From the NCBI GenBank assembly GCA_013698395.1, contig JACCUZ010000434.1, forward strand, positions 1 to 11,337: a stretch of 11,337 nucleotides of DNA, written 5' to 3'. This DNA comes from Sporichthyaceae bacterium (GTDB taxonomy: Bacteria; Actinomycetota; Actinomycetes; JACCUZ01). A program made the position numbers and the translations under genes. The notes beneath the pieces are model-generated. The model did not search any database. It worked only from the letters and a program-made list of their open reading frames with translations, and was not told the DNA's origin. Each line of letters begins with the position of its first letter. The stretch's first letter is position 1. This document shows positions 1 to 10,977 of this stretch, in pieces.

Positions 1-1404
1 GCTGCACCCCGCGCGGGCCGCGGCGATGGGCGCACAGCAGCCGGTGGCGCTCAAGCGCCGCGACGGCAGCCTTGGCGTCCTCTCGCTCGGCGGCCTCGTG
101 CAGGGCCGCGCCGGCCGCCTGTACGTCGGCTCGCACGTCCGCGAGCTGCAGCTCCGACAGGCGCGCATCGTCGGCGACCTCGACGAACTCGACGTCTGCA
201 CCACCTGACCTCAACGTCGCCAGCGCATCGTGGCTCCGGCCGTCCTGGACCGCGGCGGACAGCGCCGCGATGCCGCTGTCCGCGGGAAAGCGTCGGTTCG
301 TCGAGAGCGCCGAGACCCCGTTCCGCACCTGCGCCGCTGGCGCCACCGGCTGTTCGGGTACGTCGACTCCCGGCAGCACCGTGCGCATCGTCGCGGCAAA
401 CTCCGGCGTACGCCGGCCCAGGGTCGCCCGGTCCACCAGGTCGCCGAGCACAGCACCAGCCTCGACCGACGCGAGCTGGTCCGGGTCACCGACGAGCACC
501 AGCCGCGTCGGAGGCCGCAGTGCCTCGAGCAGCCGCGCCATCATCGTCAGGGACACCATCGAGCTCTCGTCGACGACGATGACCTCGAAGGGCAGCCGGT
601 TGGTGCGGTCGTGCCGGAACCGGCTGCGCGACTGCGGTCGCCACCCGAGCAGCCGGTGCAGCGTCGTCGCGGAAAGCTCCCCGAGACGAGCCCGGTCATC
701 AGTCGCAAGATCCGCAGTGGATGACCGGACGGCCTCTTCCAGCCGTGCCGCCGCCTTCCCGGTGGGCGCCGCCAAGGCGATGCGCCAGTCCGGGTGCTGC
801 TCCCGCAACAGGGCGAGCAGCCGGGACACCGTCGTCGTCTTTCCGGTGCCCGGCCCGCCAGCCAGGACGCTGATCCGCGACAGGGCACAGCACGCCGCGG
901 CCAGCCGCTGGTCGTCATCGGCGCCAGCGCGGAACAGTCTCCCCAACCCAGCCTTCAAGATGTCCGGGTCGAGGTCGTCGGGCGGCGCGGCAGAGCGCTC
1001 AACCAACTCCCGGGCGACCTGCTCCTCCTGGTCCCAGTACCTCGCGAGCCAGACCTGCGCCCCCACCATTTGCAGCGGACCGCCGACCAACGGGCTGGCG
1101 AAACATCGGGTGACCCAGTCCGACGGCCAGTCGAGCGCCACGTCGGCGCCCGATCCCTCGCCCTCCTCGTCGACGTCCGGGCTCGTCGTCTCCTCCGCCG
1201 TGCCCAGGTCGAGCACCACAGAGCCGTGCCGCGTGGAGCGGACGACGAGCGCGACGGCGAGCAGCACGGCCTCGTCGACCTCGCGTCCGACGGCTCCGAG
1301 CCGGGCGGCCACGTGGACATCGGCGGCGGTCAGCACGCCGGCGCGGTTGAACGTCGCGAGCAACCCTTCGGCCCGCAGCGCCAGCGTCGCCTCGAACGTC
1401 GCCG

Positions 1405-1408
<4 letters not shown>
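1..1408 (-). CDS. recD: RecBCD exonuclease V alpha subunit RecD (3' end cut by window edge)
   Basis: RecD is the 5'-to-3' SF1B helicase motor of the RecBCD complex, which unwinds and resects double-strand DNA ends in the cytoplasm. Translating the minus strand from the ATG at 1408 gives 469 codons open to position 1. Visible motifs in order: Walker A GGPGTGKT (residues 184-191), APTGKAAARL (214-223), TTLHRLLG (248-255), Walker B VVDESSMV (278-285), VGDPDQLASV (306-315), the TNRRF motif (370-374), and LLCAHRRGPRGV (457-468) near the cut. E. coli RecD has about 608 residues, so roughly the last quarter, with helicase motifs V and VI, lies outside the window. The start is fixed by the ATGA overlap with the recB stop and by a normal N-terminal domain of about 180 residues before Walker A. 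There is no strong Shine-Dalgarno, so it is probably translated by coupling to recB. Identification is very secure. Confidence 0.97.
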
Positions 1409-4799
<3,391 letters not shown>

Positions 4800-4803
<4 letters not shown>

Positions 4804-6101
4804 TGGTGCTTGGGGGCGTATGGAGTTGGACGCACAGGCTGGGAACTCGTCGTGTCCCAGCGCGTACTCGCGAGTTGGCGCTCCGCGAGCGTGATGAGCT
4901 GGAAGACGTCCATCGCGAGGTAGCAGCTCGTGCCGCGATGAAGTCGTCGTTTCTGCAGCACGCGGGCGGCAGCAAGCTGATCAAGAGCCTTGGCCGCTGC
5001 CGGTCGGCTGACGTCGAACAGCCGGATCACGCTCTGAGTCGTGAGGACAGGGTGTTCCTGCAACGAGTCCAGGATTCGCGAGATCGCCGAATCGGCTCTG
5101 GGTGTCTCCCGCAGCTCGTTCGCCCGCCGCTGTTCGGCCACGTCCTGCTCCCAGCGCTCGCGCAACTCGTCCAAGCTGGCGGCGAACGCCTGCGCTTCAG
5201 TGACCGAGATGGCCACTGCTTGCAGGAAGACCCGCAGCCAGTGCGATACAGCCTGCTGCGCCGGCGAACCCGACGACGAGCCGGTATACCGATAGTCCAT
5301 CAAACCTTGCACGTACTCCTGCGACCGCGTCAGCAAGACCGGGCTGACGGGAAGGACTGCACGCGGCGTGAGCCCGCGTCGAACCAGAACCGTGTGGATC
5401 AGAGCCCGTCCGACGCGGCCATTCCCATCCCGAAATGGATGGATTGTTTCGAACTGCGCGTGCACTAACCCGGCCTGGATCAAGGGCGCGTGGATGGCGC
5501 CGTTCATGTAGGCCACAAGGTCCGACAGCAGAGCCGGCACGAGTTGCGGAGCAGGCGGCACGAACTCCGCCGCGAGAGGGTGATAGTCCGAGCCGCCGAT
5601 CCAGTTCTGCACATCACGCACGCCGTGCAGTTGCGGCTCATCGTGCAGCAAGACCACCTGAATCTGCTCGATCGCTGGAATGCCTATCCGGTCCCTGCGA
5701 GCCACCTGGGATGTTGCTTCTTGGAGTGCGCTGATGTTTGCGGCAACCTTGCGCGCCGTCCGGTTGACGGTCTCGGCCGTGAGCGACTCCTCCTCTGCGA
5801 CCTCTGCCAGGCCTACCTGTTGAGGAGAAACCTGCAGGCCTTCTATCCGGGACGAGGCGATGGCTTCCGACCGAAGGAGGAACCGAGCCAATCCTTCGAG
5901 TCCCCGCGCACCGGGATGCTCACCGAGGCGACGTACGGAATCCTCAACGCGCCATGCCAGCTCGGCGACCTCGGCAGTCAGGTGCAGCGGGCGATCGACC
6001 AACCCATCTGGTCGATACGTTGTGTACGGACCGCCCCTGCGGTCGGCTCGTGTGGGAGCCGTTTCTGTGGCCGCCCACGTTGCGGCTTCCCATTCAGCCA
6101 T
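4800..6101 (-). CDS. Fic-family protein AMP-transferase with C-terminal winged helix
   Basis: The product is 433 residues. The Fic catalytic motif is complete: HPFRDGNGRVGR (221-232), with H221 as catalytic base, D225 as expected metal ligand and the GNGR anion-binding loop. Such enzymes usually move AMP from ATP onto a Ser, Thr or Tyr of a target protein. The region near NWIGGSDYHPL and FVPPAP (167-184) fits the target-docking flap. SSRIEG (83-88) fits the inhibitory (S/T)xxxE(G/N) helix motif. Its N-terminal position makes this a class II Fic (SoFic type) whose E87 should hold the enzyme in check without a separate antitoxin. Residues about 336-405 look like a winged helix-turn-helix, and a Pro-rich tail ends the protein. 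The ATG at 6101 has GGAGGG (6113-6108) six bases upstream. The gene is AT-richer than recC and recB (about 60 % GC in sampled blocks against about 77 % in a recB block), suggesting insertion into the operon. Its target is unknown. Confidence 0.96.
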
Positions 6102-6107
6102 GTTGCT

Positions 6108-6113
6108 CCCTCC
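6108..6113 (-). promoter_or_regulatory. Ribosome binding site of fic
   Basis: On the minus strand GGAGGG ends six bases before the ATG at 6101. It is the strongest Shine-Dalgarno in the recC-fic-recB-recD cluster. recB and recD have none that can be recognised, so this site probably drives entry of ribosomes for fic and, through coupling, for recB and recD. Confidence 0.8.
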
Positions 6114-6157
6114 GCGTTCGGATAACTTTCAAGGGCTGCCTAAGAGGCCGGATCTGC

Positions 6158-6177
6158 AACTTTAATGGCCTAAAGTT
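6158..6177. promoter_or_regulatory. Perfect 7-6-7 inverted repeat upstream of fic, candidate operator
   Basis: AACTTTA (6158-6164), a 6-base spacer and TAAAGTT (6171-6177) form an exact palindrome in an AT-rich island between recC and fic, about 57 bases before the fic ATG. A further AACTTT copy lies at 6124-6129, 34 bases (about three helical turns) from the left arm. On the minus strand the left arm reads TAAAGT, which resembles an actinobacterial -10 hexamer (TAnnnT), though no good -35 sits at the right spacing. A repeat of this form suits a dimeric winged-helix protein. The C-terminal domain of the adjacent Fic protein is an obvious but unproven candidate binder. Confidence 0.45.
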
Positions 6178-6258
6178 TCACGCGAGGGAGCGAACCGCAA
6201 TTTTATGGCGCACCCTGTTCGGAGGAGCGGCGATGGGCCCACGTGCTGGATGGAGCTG

Positions 6259-9200
6259 TCACTCCGGCTTCTCCGCCGCCAGCAGCCGGGCCCACAGTCG
6301 CCGGGCGAGCAGGCCGAACCGGTCGGTCTCGTCGGGGTGCCACCCGGCGCCGCGCTCGCCCTCCCCGGGCGGGTGGTCGGTGATCACCGACATCGGGGCG
6401 TCGAGGCCGTAGACGAGCGCGTGCTCGGCGTCGGCCTGCTCACCCGGGAACCTGCCGCTCTGCCACTCAGCGGCCGCTCCGATGCGCGCGGCCGGAACAC
6501 CTGTGCCCTTGCCGCGGAGGAAGGCGTACTGCCCCGCGGTCTTCACCGGCAGCGGGAGGGGAGCGCGCAGTCCCGCACGGTAGAGCGACACGATCTCGGC
6601 GAGCGCGGCCTCGGCCTCGCCGGCCGACAACGGGCCGAGGCAACTCCGCAAGGCTGTTGCCGGTTTGCTCCCGCGCCCGACGGCTAACGCCCGCCACTCG
6701 TGCCCAGGGTGGGACACGGTAAGTGCTACGAGCTCGACCCAGGCGTGCAGCCGCTGCCTCGCCGCGAGCTTGGAATACGTCAGGGAGACGATCGTGTCGC
6801 CGCGGACACCGGCGACGGTGCCGGTGAGCCGCGTGCCGTCAGGCAGACCGATGCCAGCCAGAGAGATGTCGATGTCTTGCGACTCGGGTTCGTGTGCCCG
6901 CTCGTCCGCGGAGGCTTCGACGATCTTCTCGACATTGCGACCGACCTCCCGCAGAGCCGTCAATCCGATCAGCCCCGGCGGCAGTGCGCCGCGACGGAGC
7001 TCAAGGGTCATGCATTCGCCCACCTCGACGCCGGCAACCCGGTCGCGCAGCACCCGCTCGCCGACCGCCCACAGCTCGAGGCTGTTGAGCTCCACCGGCA
7101 GGGCGTCGGCTGGCTCCTCCTCTTCCCTGGTCACCGCCACCTGCAGCCGCTGGCGTAGGAAGCCGCGGGCGGGGTGCTCCAGCAGCTTCAGCAGCTCAGG
7201 CAGGGCGATGTCGGCGGGCGGTTGCGCGGGCAACGGGGAAAGGAGGAACGGCTGCGGCTGTGAGCGGGGACTTGACGCGGCAACCGCTCCGTCGTATCCG
7301 AGGGGATCGAAGCTGAAGGGCCCGGGCGTGCACAGCTCACCGGGGGTGAAGTTGCGCGCGTCGAAGGGCTGCAGAGGGTGCTGGGTGGTGATGACGTCGC
7401 GGACGCGGTCCTGGCCAGGAGCGGTCGCCGTACGGTCCAGGGCATCGAGCAGCTCGCCGAGCGGCACGGCGGGCGGCACGGGCGCGTTGGTGCGTTCGTC
7501 GGCGCCGGTGTAGGTGATGACGAGGTGCTCCTCGGCGGCGGAGATGGCGTCCAGGAACAACTGGCGGTCCTCGCTGCGTGGGTCGCGCTCGCCGACCCAG
7601 GGGTCGCGGGCGAGGACATCGTCGCCATCGCGGGTGCTCTGCCGGGGGAAGACGCCGTCGTCGATGCCCAGCAGGCACACCACGCGGTGCGGCACCGAGC
7701 GCATGGGCACGAGCGTGCAGACGGTGAGGGTTCCGGTGCGGAAGCTCGCGCGGGTCGGTCTTCCCGAGAGCGGTGCGGCGAGCAGGGAGCGTACGTCGGC
7801 GAGGTCGAGCAACGCGGTGCTGCCTGCCGCTCCCTCAGCGATCTCGGCGAGCTCGGAGTGGAACTGCAGCTGTTGCCATTCGGCGTCGCGTTCTGTTGCG
7901 GCGAGGCTGAGGACGGCTTGTTCCAGGCCCGTCGTCCACTCGTCGGCGGTGTGCTGGCCGTCCATGAGCAGTTGCGCGGCGGCGAGCCGGTCGACGAGCT
8001 CGGCGAAGCGGCCGGCCAGGTCGATGTCGGCGCTGTCCACGTCGTCGAGCGGCACGACCTCGTCGAGGCTTCCCTCGGCGCCCTCCATGGTCACGCCGAG
8101 CAGCAGCCGGTCGAGCCCTTCGCGCCAGGTGCCCTGCCCGATCTCGCCGAGCTGCCAGGTTCGGCGGTGCTCGCGGTCGAGGCCCCAGCGGACGCCGGCG
8201 CTCACGGTCCAGTCGCGCAGCCGCTCGATCTCGTCGTCGTCGAAGCCGAAGCGCTGGCGTACCGCCGCGGTGCCGGCGAGGTCGAGGACCTGGGACGCGG
8301 TGATGCGGGCGGTGCCGAGCTCGAGGAGCTGGGACAGTACGCCGAGCAGGGCGTTGGTCTGCCGCAGCGCGCGGTCCGCCAGTCGTACGCGCAGGCGAGC
8401 CGCCGGGTGCGCGGCGGCCTCCTCGGCGCCGAGGGAGAAGGTGGCGGCGATGAGCGGGGCGAAGGTCTCGACGTCGGGGCACATGACGAGTACGTCGCGC
8501 GGCTCAAGGGTCGGGTCGTCGGCGAGGAGGCCGACGATGACCTCGCGCAGCACCTCGACCTGGCGGGTGCGGCCGTGGCAGGCGTGGACCTGGACGGTCT
8601 TGTCATCGCCGTGCAGCGCTGGCGGCGTGGTGGCGAAGGTGTCATCGGCGAGGTCGCGCTTCAGCCGGCCGAGCAGGGTGTCGGGAAGCGGGTCGGTGTC
8701 GAGGAGGACGTCGGTGAAACCAGGGGCACAGCGGCCGAGAAGCTGTTGCAGCTCGAGGAGGTCGCGCGAGAGTGATGTGAGCAGTGGGTTGTTCAGAGAC
8801 GCTCTCGTGGTGTCGTCTCTGCGGCGAAGAGCGCCGTTCTGCTCGCGTGCGACCGTCTGCCATAGGGCAGGTGAGGCATGGTGCAGCCACAGATGCGCAT
8901 CCCGATGCTCGGCGAGGGCCGCGAAGACGGCGAGTCGTGCGGGTGAGAGGCGGCTGGCTCCGAAGATGCTGATCCGCTCCGGGAGCTTGCTGAGGTCTGG
9001 ATCTCTACGCAGCCGCGCGCAGGCGTCGTCGAGCAGCTCAGCCGGTGAGGGTGTTGCCAGACGCTCGCGCAGGCGCCGCCACAGCTCGGCCTGCCATCGG
9101 AGGTCGTCTTCGAGCGGCGTGCCGTCGCCGCGCTCATCGCGTCTCTCTGCCCACCGGCGCAGCATCTCCGGGCGGGCCTGGGCGTAGGCGTCGAAGAGGT

Positions 9201-9621
9201 GTGCCACCCGGCTCGCGACCGCCATCCGCCGCCCCTTGTCCTCGCCGTTCACGCCGAGATGCTGCGCAAGCGGCTGGCACCACGGCTCGGTCGCGGCACA
9301 CGCGTCGATGACCGCGACTAGCGGCCACCGCGACCGGTCCGGCGCCCAGCGTTCGACTGCCTCCGCGTGCTCCGGCGACGCAGCCTGCAGTGCTTCGTCG
9401 AGCAAGGGGCTTGGCCACGGGAACTCAACGTTGGCGCACACGCCGTCGCCGGCCGTCGCTCCGAGGACGTGAGACAACCGCTGGCCGATCCACCGCTCGA
9501 CACCCTTTGCGGGCACCGCGATGACCTCGCTCGCGAACGGGTCGTCGGGCGGGTCAGCCAGCACCTCGCCGAGCCCGGCGGCGAGCGCGGCGCCGCTCGC
9601 GGCTCGGTGAACGATCAGCAC
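6259..9621 (-). CDS. recC: RecBCD exonuclease V gamma subunit RecC
   Basis: RecC is the scaffold of RecBCD. It splits the DNA strands and scans for Chi using degenerate helicase and nuclease folds. The 1120-residue product matches the family length (E. coli about 1120). It shows the N-terminal LIVHRAASG and VIAVPAKGVERW (34-44), VHACHGRTRQVEVLR (345-359), VMCPDVETFAPLIAATF (379-395), CLLGIDDGVFPR (about 647-660) and a C-terminal region around LPELLKLLEHPARGFLRQ (about 800-820), where RecC carries an inactive nuclease-like fold. No working Walker A is present, as expected. The start must be the GTG at 9621: an in-frame TGA lies nine codons upstream with no other start codon between. A weak AGAAGG lies 13-18 bases before the GTG. 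recC is the first gene of the recC-fic-recB-recD cluster. Confidence 0.97.
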   Translation of the reverse strand: MLIVHRAASGAALAAGLGEVLADPPDDPFASEVIAVPAKGVERWIGQRLSHVLGATAGDGVCANVEFPWPSPLLDEALQAASPEHAEAVERWAPDRSRWPLVAVIDACAATEPWCQPLAQHLGVNGEDKGRRMAVASRVAHLFDAYAQARPEMLRRWAERRDERGDGTPLEDDLRWQAELWRRLRERLATPSPAELLDDACARLRRDPDLSKLPERISIFGASRLSPARLAVFAALAEHRDAHLWLHHASPALWQTVAREQNGALRRRDDTTRASLNNPLLTSLSRDLLELQQLLGRCAPGFTDVLLDTDPLPDTLLGRLKRDLADDTFATTPPALHGDDKTVQVHACHGRTRQVEVLREVIVGLLADDPTLEPRDVLVMCPDVETFAPLIAATFSLGAEEAAAHPAARLRVRLADRALRQTNALLGVLSQLLELGTARITASQVLDLAGTAAVRQRFGFDDDEIERLRDWTVSAGVRWGLDREHRRTWQLGEIGQGTWREGLDRLLLGVTMEGAEGSLDEVVPLDDVDSADIDLAGRFAELVDRLAAAQLLMDGQHTADEWTTGLEQAVLSLAATERDAEWQQLQFHSELAEIAEGAAGSTALLDLADVRSLLAAPLSGRPTRASFRTGTLTVCTLVPMRSVPHRVVCLLGIDDGVFPRQSTRDGDDVLARDPWVGERDPRSEDRQLFLDAISAAEEHLVITYTGADERTNAPVPPAVPLGELLDALDRTATAPGQDRVRDVITTQHPLQPFDARNFTPGELCTPGPFSFDPLGYDGAVAASSPRSQPQPFLLSPLPAQPPADIALPELLKLLEHPARGFLRQRLQVAVTREEEEPADALPVELNSLELWAVGERVLRDRVAGVEVGECMTLELRRGALPPGLIGLTALREVGRNVEKIVEASADERAHEPESQDIDISLAGIGLPDGTRLTGTVAGVRGDTIVSLTYSKLAARQRLHAWVELVALTVSHPGHEWRALAVGRGSKPATALRSCLGPLSAGEAEAALAEIVSLYRAGLRAPLPLPVKTAGQYAFLRGKGTGVPAARIGAAAEWQSGRFPGEQADAEHALVYGLDAPMSVITDHPPGEGERGAGWHPDETDRFGLLARRLWARLLAAEKPE

Positions 9622-9652
9622 GGCGAGGCGCGGCCCTTCTTCTCGGTTTCAG

Positions 9653-9674
9653 CCGACCGTACCGGGAGGGTCGG
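9653..9674. promoter_or_regulatory. Short hairpin in the recC leader
   Basis: CCGACC (9653-9658) and GGTCGG (9669-9674) are exact inverted repeats around a 10-base loop, 32-53 bases before the recC start. In a recC transcript this could form a stem just upstream of the weak Shine-Dalgarno. Six GC-rich base pairs can occur by chance in such DNA, so function is uncertain. No convincing recC promoter hexamers were found in 9622-9739. Confidence 0.2.
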
Positions 9675-9739
9675 ACATCTCGGACGCGGTTTCGCACAAC
9701 CTCGGTGCGCGCGCTTGCGTGATCATGAAAGATCGGTCG

Positions 9740-9853
9740 CGCTAGGTCGTGGACGCGGATCGCGATCTGCACCCCGTTGGTCGCCTCGAGCTTGACCATG
9801 ATGCGCGACACGTGCGCCTTCACGGTCGCGAGGCTCATGTAGAGTTCCACCGC
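9740..9853 (-). pseudogene. C-terminal relic of a LuxR/NarL-family response regulator
   Basis: Minus-strand translation from 9853 gives 38 residues with the second half of a LuxR-type helix-turn-helix: ELYMSLATVKAHVSRIMVKL followed by EATNGVQIAIRVHDLA. The motif S-x-A-T-V-K-x-H-V-S-R-I is the recognition helix of NarL/FixJ response regulators. Nothing upstream in any frame resembles the missing first helix or receiver domain; similarity stops abruptly at about 9853. The frame also runs on past the expected C terminus into the recC leader. This is a dead fragment of a gene that would have been about 220 codons long. Its missing part points right, towards the ABC permease relic. Confidence 0.75.
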
Positions 9854-9882
9854 GTGGCTGGACCTCAACACGGCGCTGCCGC

Positions 9883-10014
9883 CCGGTGGTCGAAGGGCGC
9901 ATGCTGCCCGGCGACGACTGGAGCCACCTAGCCGTCGCGGGCACCATCTGGGTCCGAGTACCACTCGCCCTCGGCACGGTCCGGTTGCTCCGCAGCGAAC
10001 TGAAGTCCGCCTGA
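9883..10014 (+). pseudogene. C-terminal relic of an ABC-2 type transporter permease
   Basis: The plus-strand frame ending at the TGA 10012-10014 encodes PVVEG, GDDWSHLAVAGTIWVRVP and LALGTVRLLRSELKSA. This resembles the last part of daunorubicin-type ABC-2 permeases: a PVVEG-like segment before the last membrane helix, then the helix, then a basic LLRSE(V/L)K end. About 43 residues remain of an expected 250 or so. Upstream similarity ends at about 9883. The 29 bases between it and the LuxR relic match neither family by eye. A LuxR two-component regulator beside an ABC-2 exporter is a common pairing, so both relics may come from one divergent locus. The short length limits confidence. Confidence 0.6.
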
Positions 10015-10084
10015 GGGCACCGGAAGGGACGGGCGGCATCTAGATCGAGCGCCTGCAGACCCGCGCCGCCACGTGGGGGACTGG

Positions 10085-10402
10085 CTATGCGCGTTGCCTT
10101 TCCGCTGCCGGCGCCGCCACCCGCGCGGCCGCGTGCGCAGACCGCGACGCGAACCCAAGCCATGAAAGCGCGACCACAAGAGCCACCAGGACACGCGCAG
10201 CGACCTCGTGGTCGGCGGGGAAGAGTACGCCACGCAGGTAGGTGTCGACGAAGCTCATGGTGAGCTCCGGCTCGCCGCCGCGCGTCCGCAGGGTGTTCTG
10301 CAACCAGGTCATCGGGCAGGTCACCTCGGTGACGATGATGAGCACTCCCCACGTGACGGCCACCATGTGCAATGCGAACGTTCGTGGCCAGCGCCAGCGA
10401 GG
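10085..10402 (-). pseudogene. 5'-truncated DUF2784-family membrane protein
   Basis: The minus frame ending at the TAG 10087-10085 encodes RWRWPR, LHMVAVTWGVL, TCPMTWLQNTLR, GGEPELTMSFVDTYLRGVLF and a final hydrophobic stretch VLVALVVALSWLGF. This order (RW-rich turn, H-x-x-x-x-x-WG, CP-T-x-x-x-N, F-x-x-x-Y, last membrane helix) is the DUF2784 pattern of small integral membrane proteins of unknown function. The first transmembrane helix and start codon (about 35 residues) are missing: beyond 10402 the frame turns into unrelated Cys/Arg-rich sequence and reaches a stop near 10460. A TTG at 10372 could start a 95-residue product, but this would lack half the fold, so I call it a remnant. Confidence 0.72.
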
Positions 10403-10494
10403 ATCTGCGCATTCGGGTGCGCAACCTCGAGGCTCTCGACGGCACGCCGATCCTTGACATCAAGCCGATCCTGGGTCCAGTGGAGGACCGATGA
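10399..10494 (+). pseudogene. C-terminal relic of a TsaA/TrmO-type (UPF0066) protein
   Basis: The plus frame ending at the TGA 10492-10494 encodes LRIRVRNLEALDGTPILDIK followed by PILGPVEDR. L-x-x-x-DGTP-x-LDIKP is the hallmark end of TsaA-like proteins, the family of TrmO, which methylates N6 of t6A37 in tRNA using S-adenosylmethionine. About 31 of roughly 130-160 residues remain. A chance ATG at 10372 opens a 40-codon frame through this segment, but its first residues do not fit the family. Similarity begins at about 10400, the same point where the opposing DUF2784 relic ends, marking a sharp junction. Confidence 0.75.
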
Positions 10495-10572
10495 GACCGG
10501 TCGATCTCCCAGAACCGTACCCTGCGTCTGGGCCGACGTTGCTGTTCAGAGCCTGGATCGAAATGACGTCCT

Positions 10573-10579
10573 GGAGGAG
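10573..10579 (+). promoter_or_regulatory. Ribosome binding site of the VOC protein gene
   Basis: GGAGGAG lies just before the ATG at 10583, with five bases between GGAGG and the ATG. It selects this ATG rather than the much longer upstream extension of the same frame, which has no family similarity. Confidence 0.8.
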
Positions 10580-10582
10580 CAA

Positions 10583-10963
10583 ATGGCACACGGAGACATC
10601 ACACACGTCGACATCCCAGCCGACGACATCGAGCGCGCGAAGGGCTTCTACAGCGGCGTCTTTGGCTGGCAGATCGCCGAGATGCCCGGTTACGAGGGCT
10701 ATCCGATGTGGCGGGCGCCGAACCAGGTCAGCGGGGGCGGCATCGCACAGCGCAATGAGTCGCTTCCCACGATCCGAAACTACGTCGAGGTCGACTCGAT
10801 CGACGACGCCATCACCAAGGCCACGGAACTCGGTGGCCGCGTGATCCTGGAGAAGGCGCCCATCAGCGAGACCAGTTGGTACGCGGCCATCGAGGACACC
10901 GAGGGCAACCAGATCGGCCTGTACGAAGGAACGACTGCTGGCGTCGATGAGGCCGGGGGATAG
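10583..10963 (+). CDS. VOC (glyoxalase/bleomycin resistance/dioxygenase) family protein
   Basis: The product is 126 residues, the usual size for a single-chain VOC protein made of two beta-alpha-beta-beta-beta modules. Module 1 begins ITHVDIPADDIERAKGFYSG (6-25), with H8 at the first metal-ligand position and the typical A-x-x-FY helix and FGW turn. Module 2 begins near NYVEVDSIDDAI (66-77) and ends DTEGNQIGLYE (105-115), with E115 at the last ligand position. The second-module ligand, often His, is replaced around Y67-E69, so classic glyoxalase I metal binding looks incomplete and the substrate cannot be predicted. The start is fixed by GGAGGAG five bases upstream. It follows the TsaA relic on the same strand and converges on the HtrA-like gene with only 14 bases between stops. 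Family assignment is firm; function is unknown. Confidence 0.93.
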   Translation: MAHGDITHVDIPADDIERAKGFYSGVFGWQIAEMPGYEGYPMWRAPNQVSGGGIAQRNESLPTIRNYVEVDSIDDAITKATELGGRVILEKAPISETSWYAAIEDTEGNQIGLYEGTTAGVDEAGG

Positions 10964-10977
10964 CCGATCTGCCCAGG

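Noticed and set aside
6102..6258. A fic antitoxin gene (FicA/VbhA-like) sought upstream of fic.
   Set aside because: The spacer has no open frame of useful length with a ribosome site, and the inhibitory motif is already inside the Fic protein.
7378..9187. Plus-strand open frames of 465 and 557 codons opposite recC.
   Set aside because: They are antisense to a clear full-length recC, and have low-complexity Ser/Arg- or Gly/Val-rich translations without motifs.
9718..9735. TGATCA-centred stretch before recC considered as a promoter or regulator site.
   Set aside because: It is only a 6-base palindrome without promoter hexamers at correct spacing, and it lies in the tail of the LuxR relic.
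10208..10582. N-terminal extension of the VOC protein frame starting at 10208.
   Set aside because: The VOC fold begins at the ATG at 10583, which has an excellent Shine-Dalgarno; the upstream 125 codons overlap relics on both strands and match nothing.
9723..10589. A 288-codon minus-strand frame across the relic region.
   Set aside because: It runs through four unrelated gene fragments in a frame matching none of them, and is Arg-rich with no similarity.
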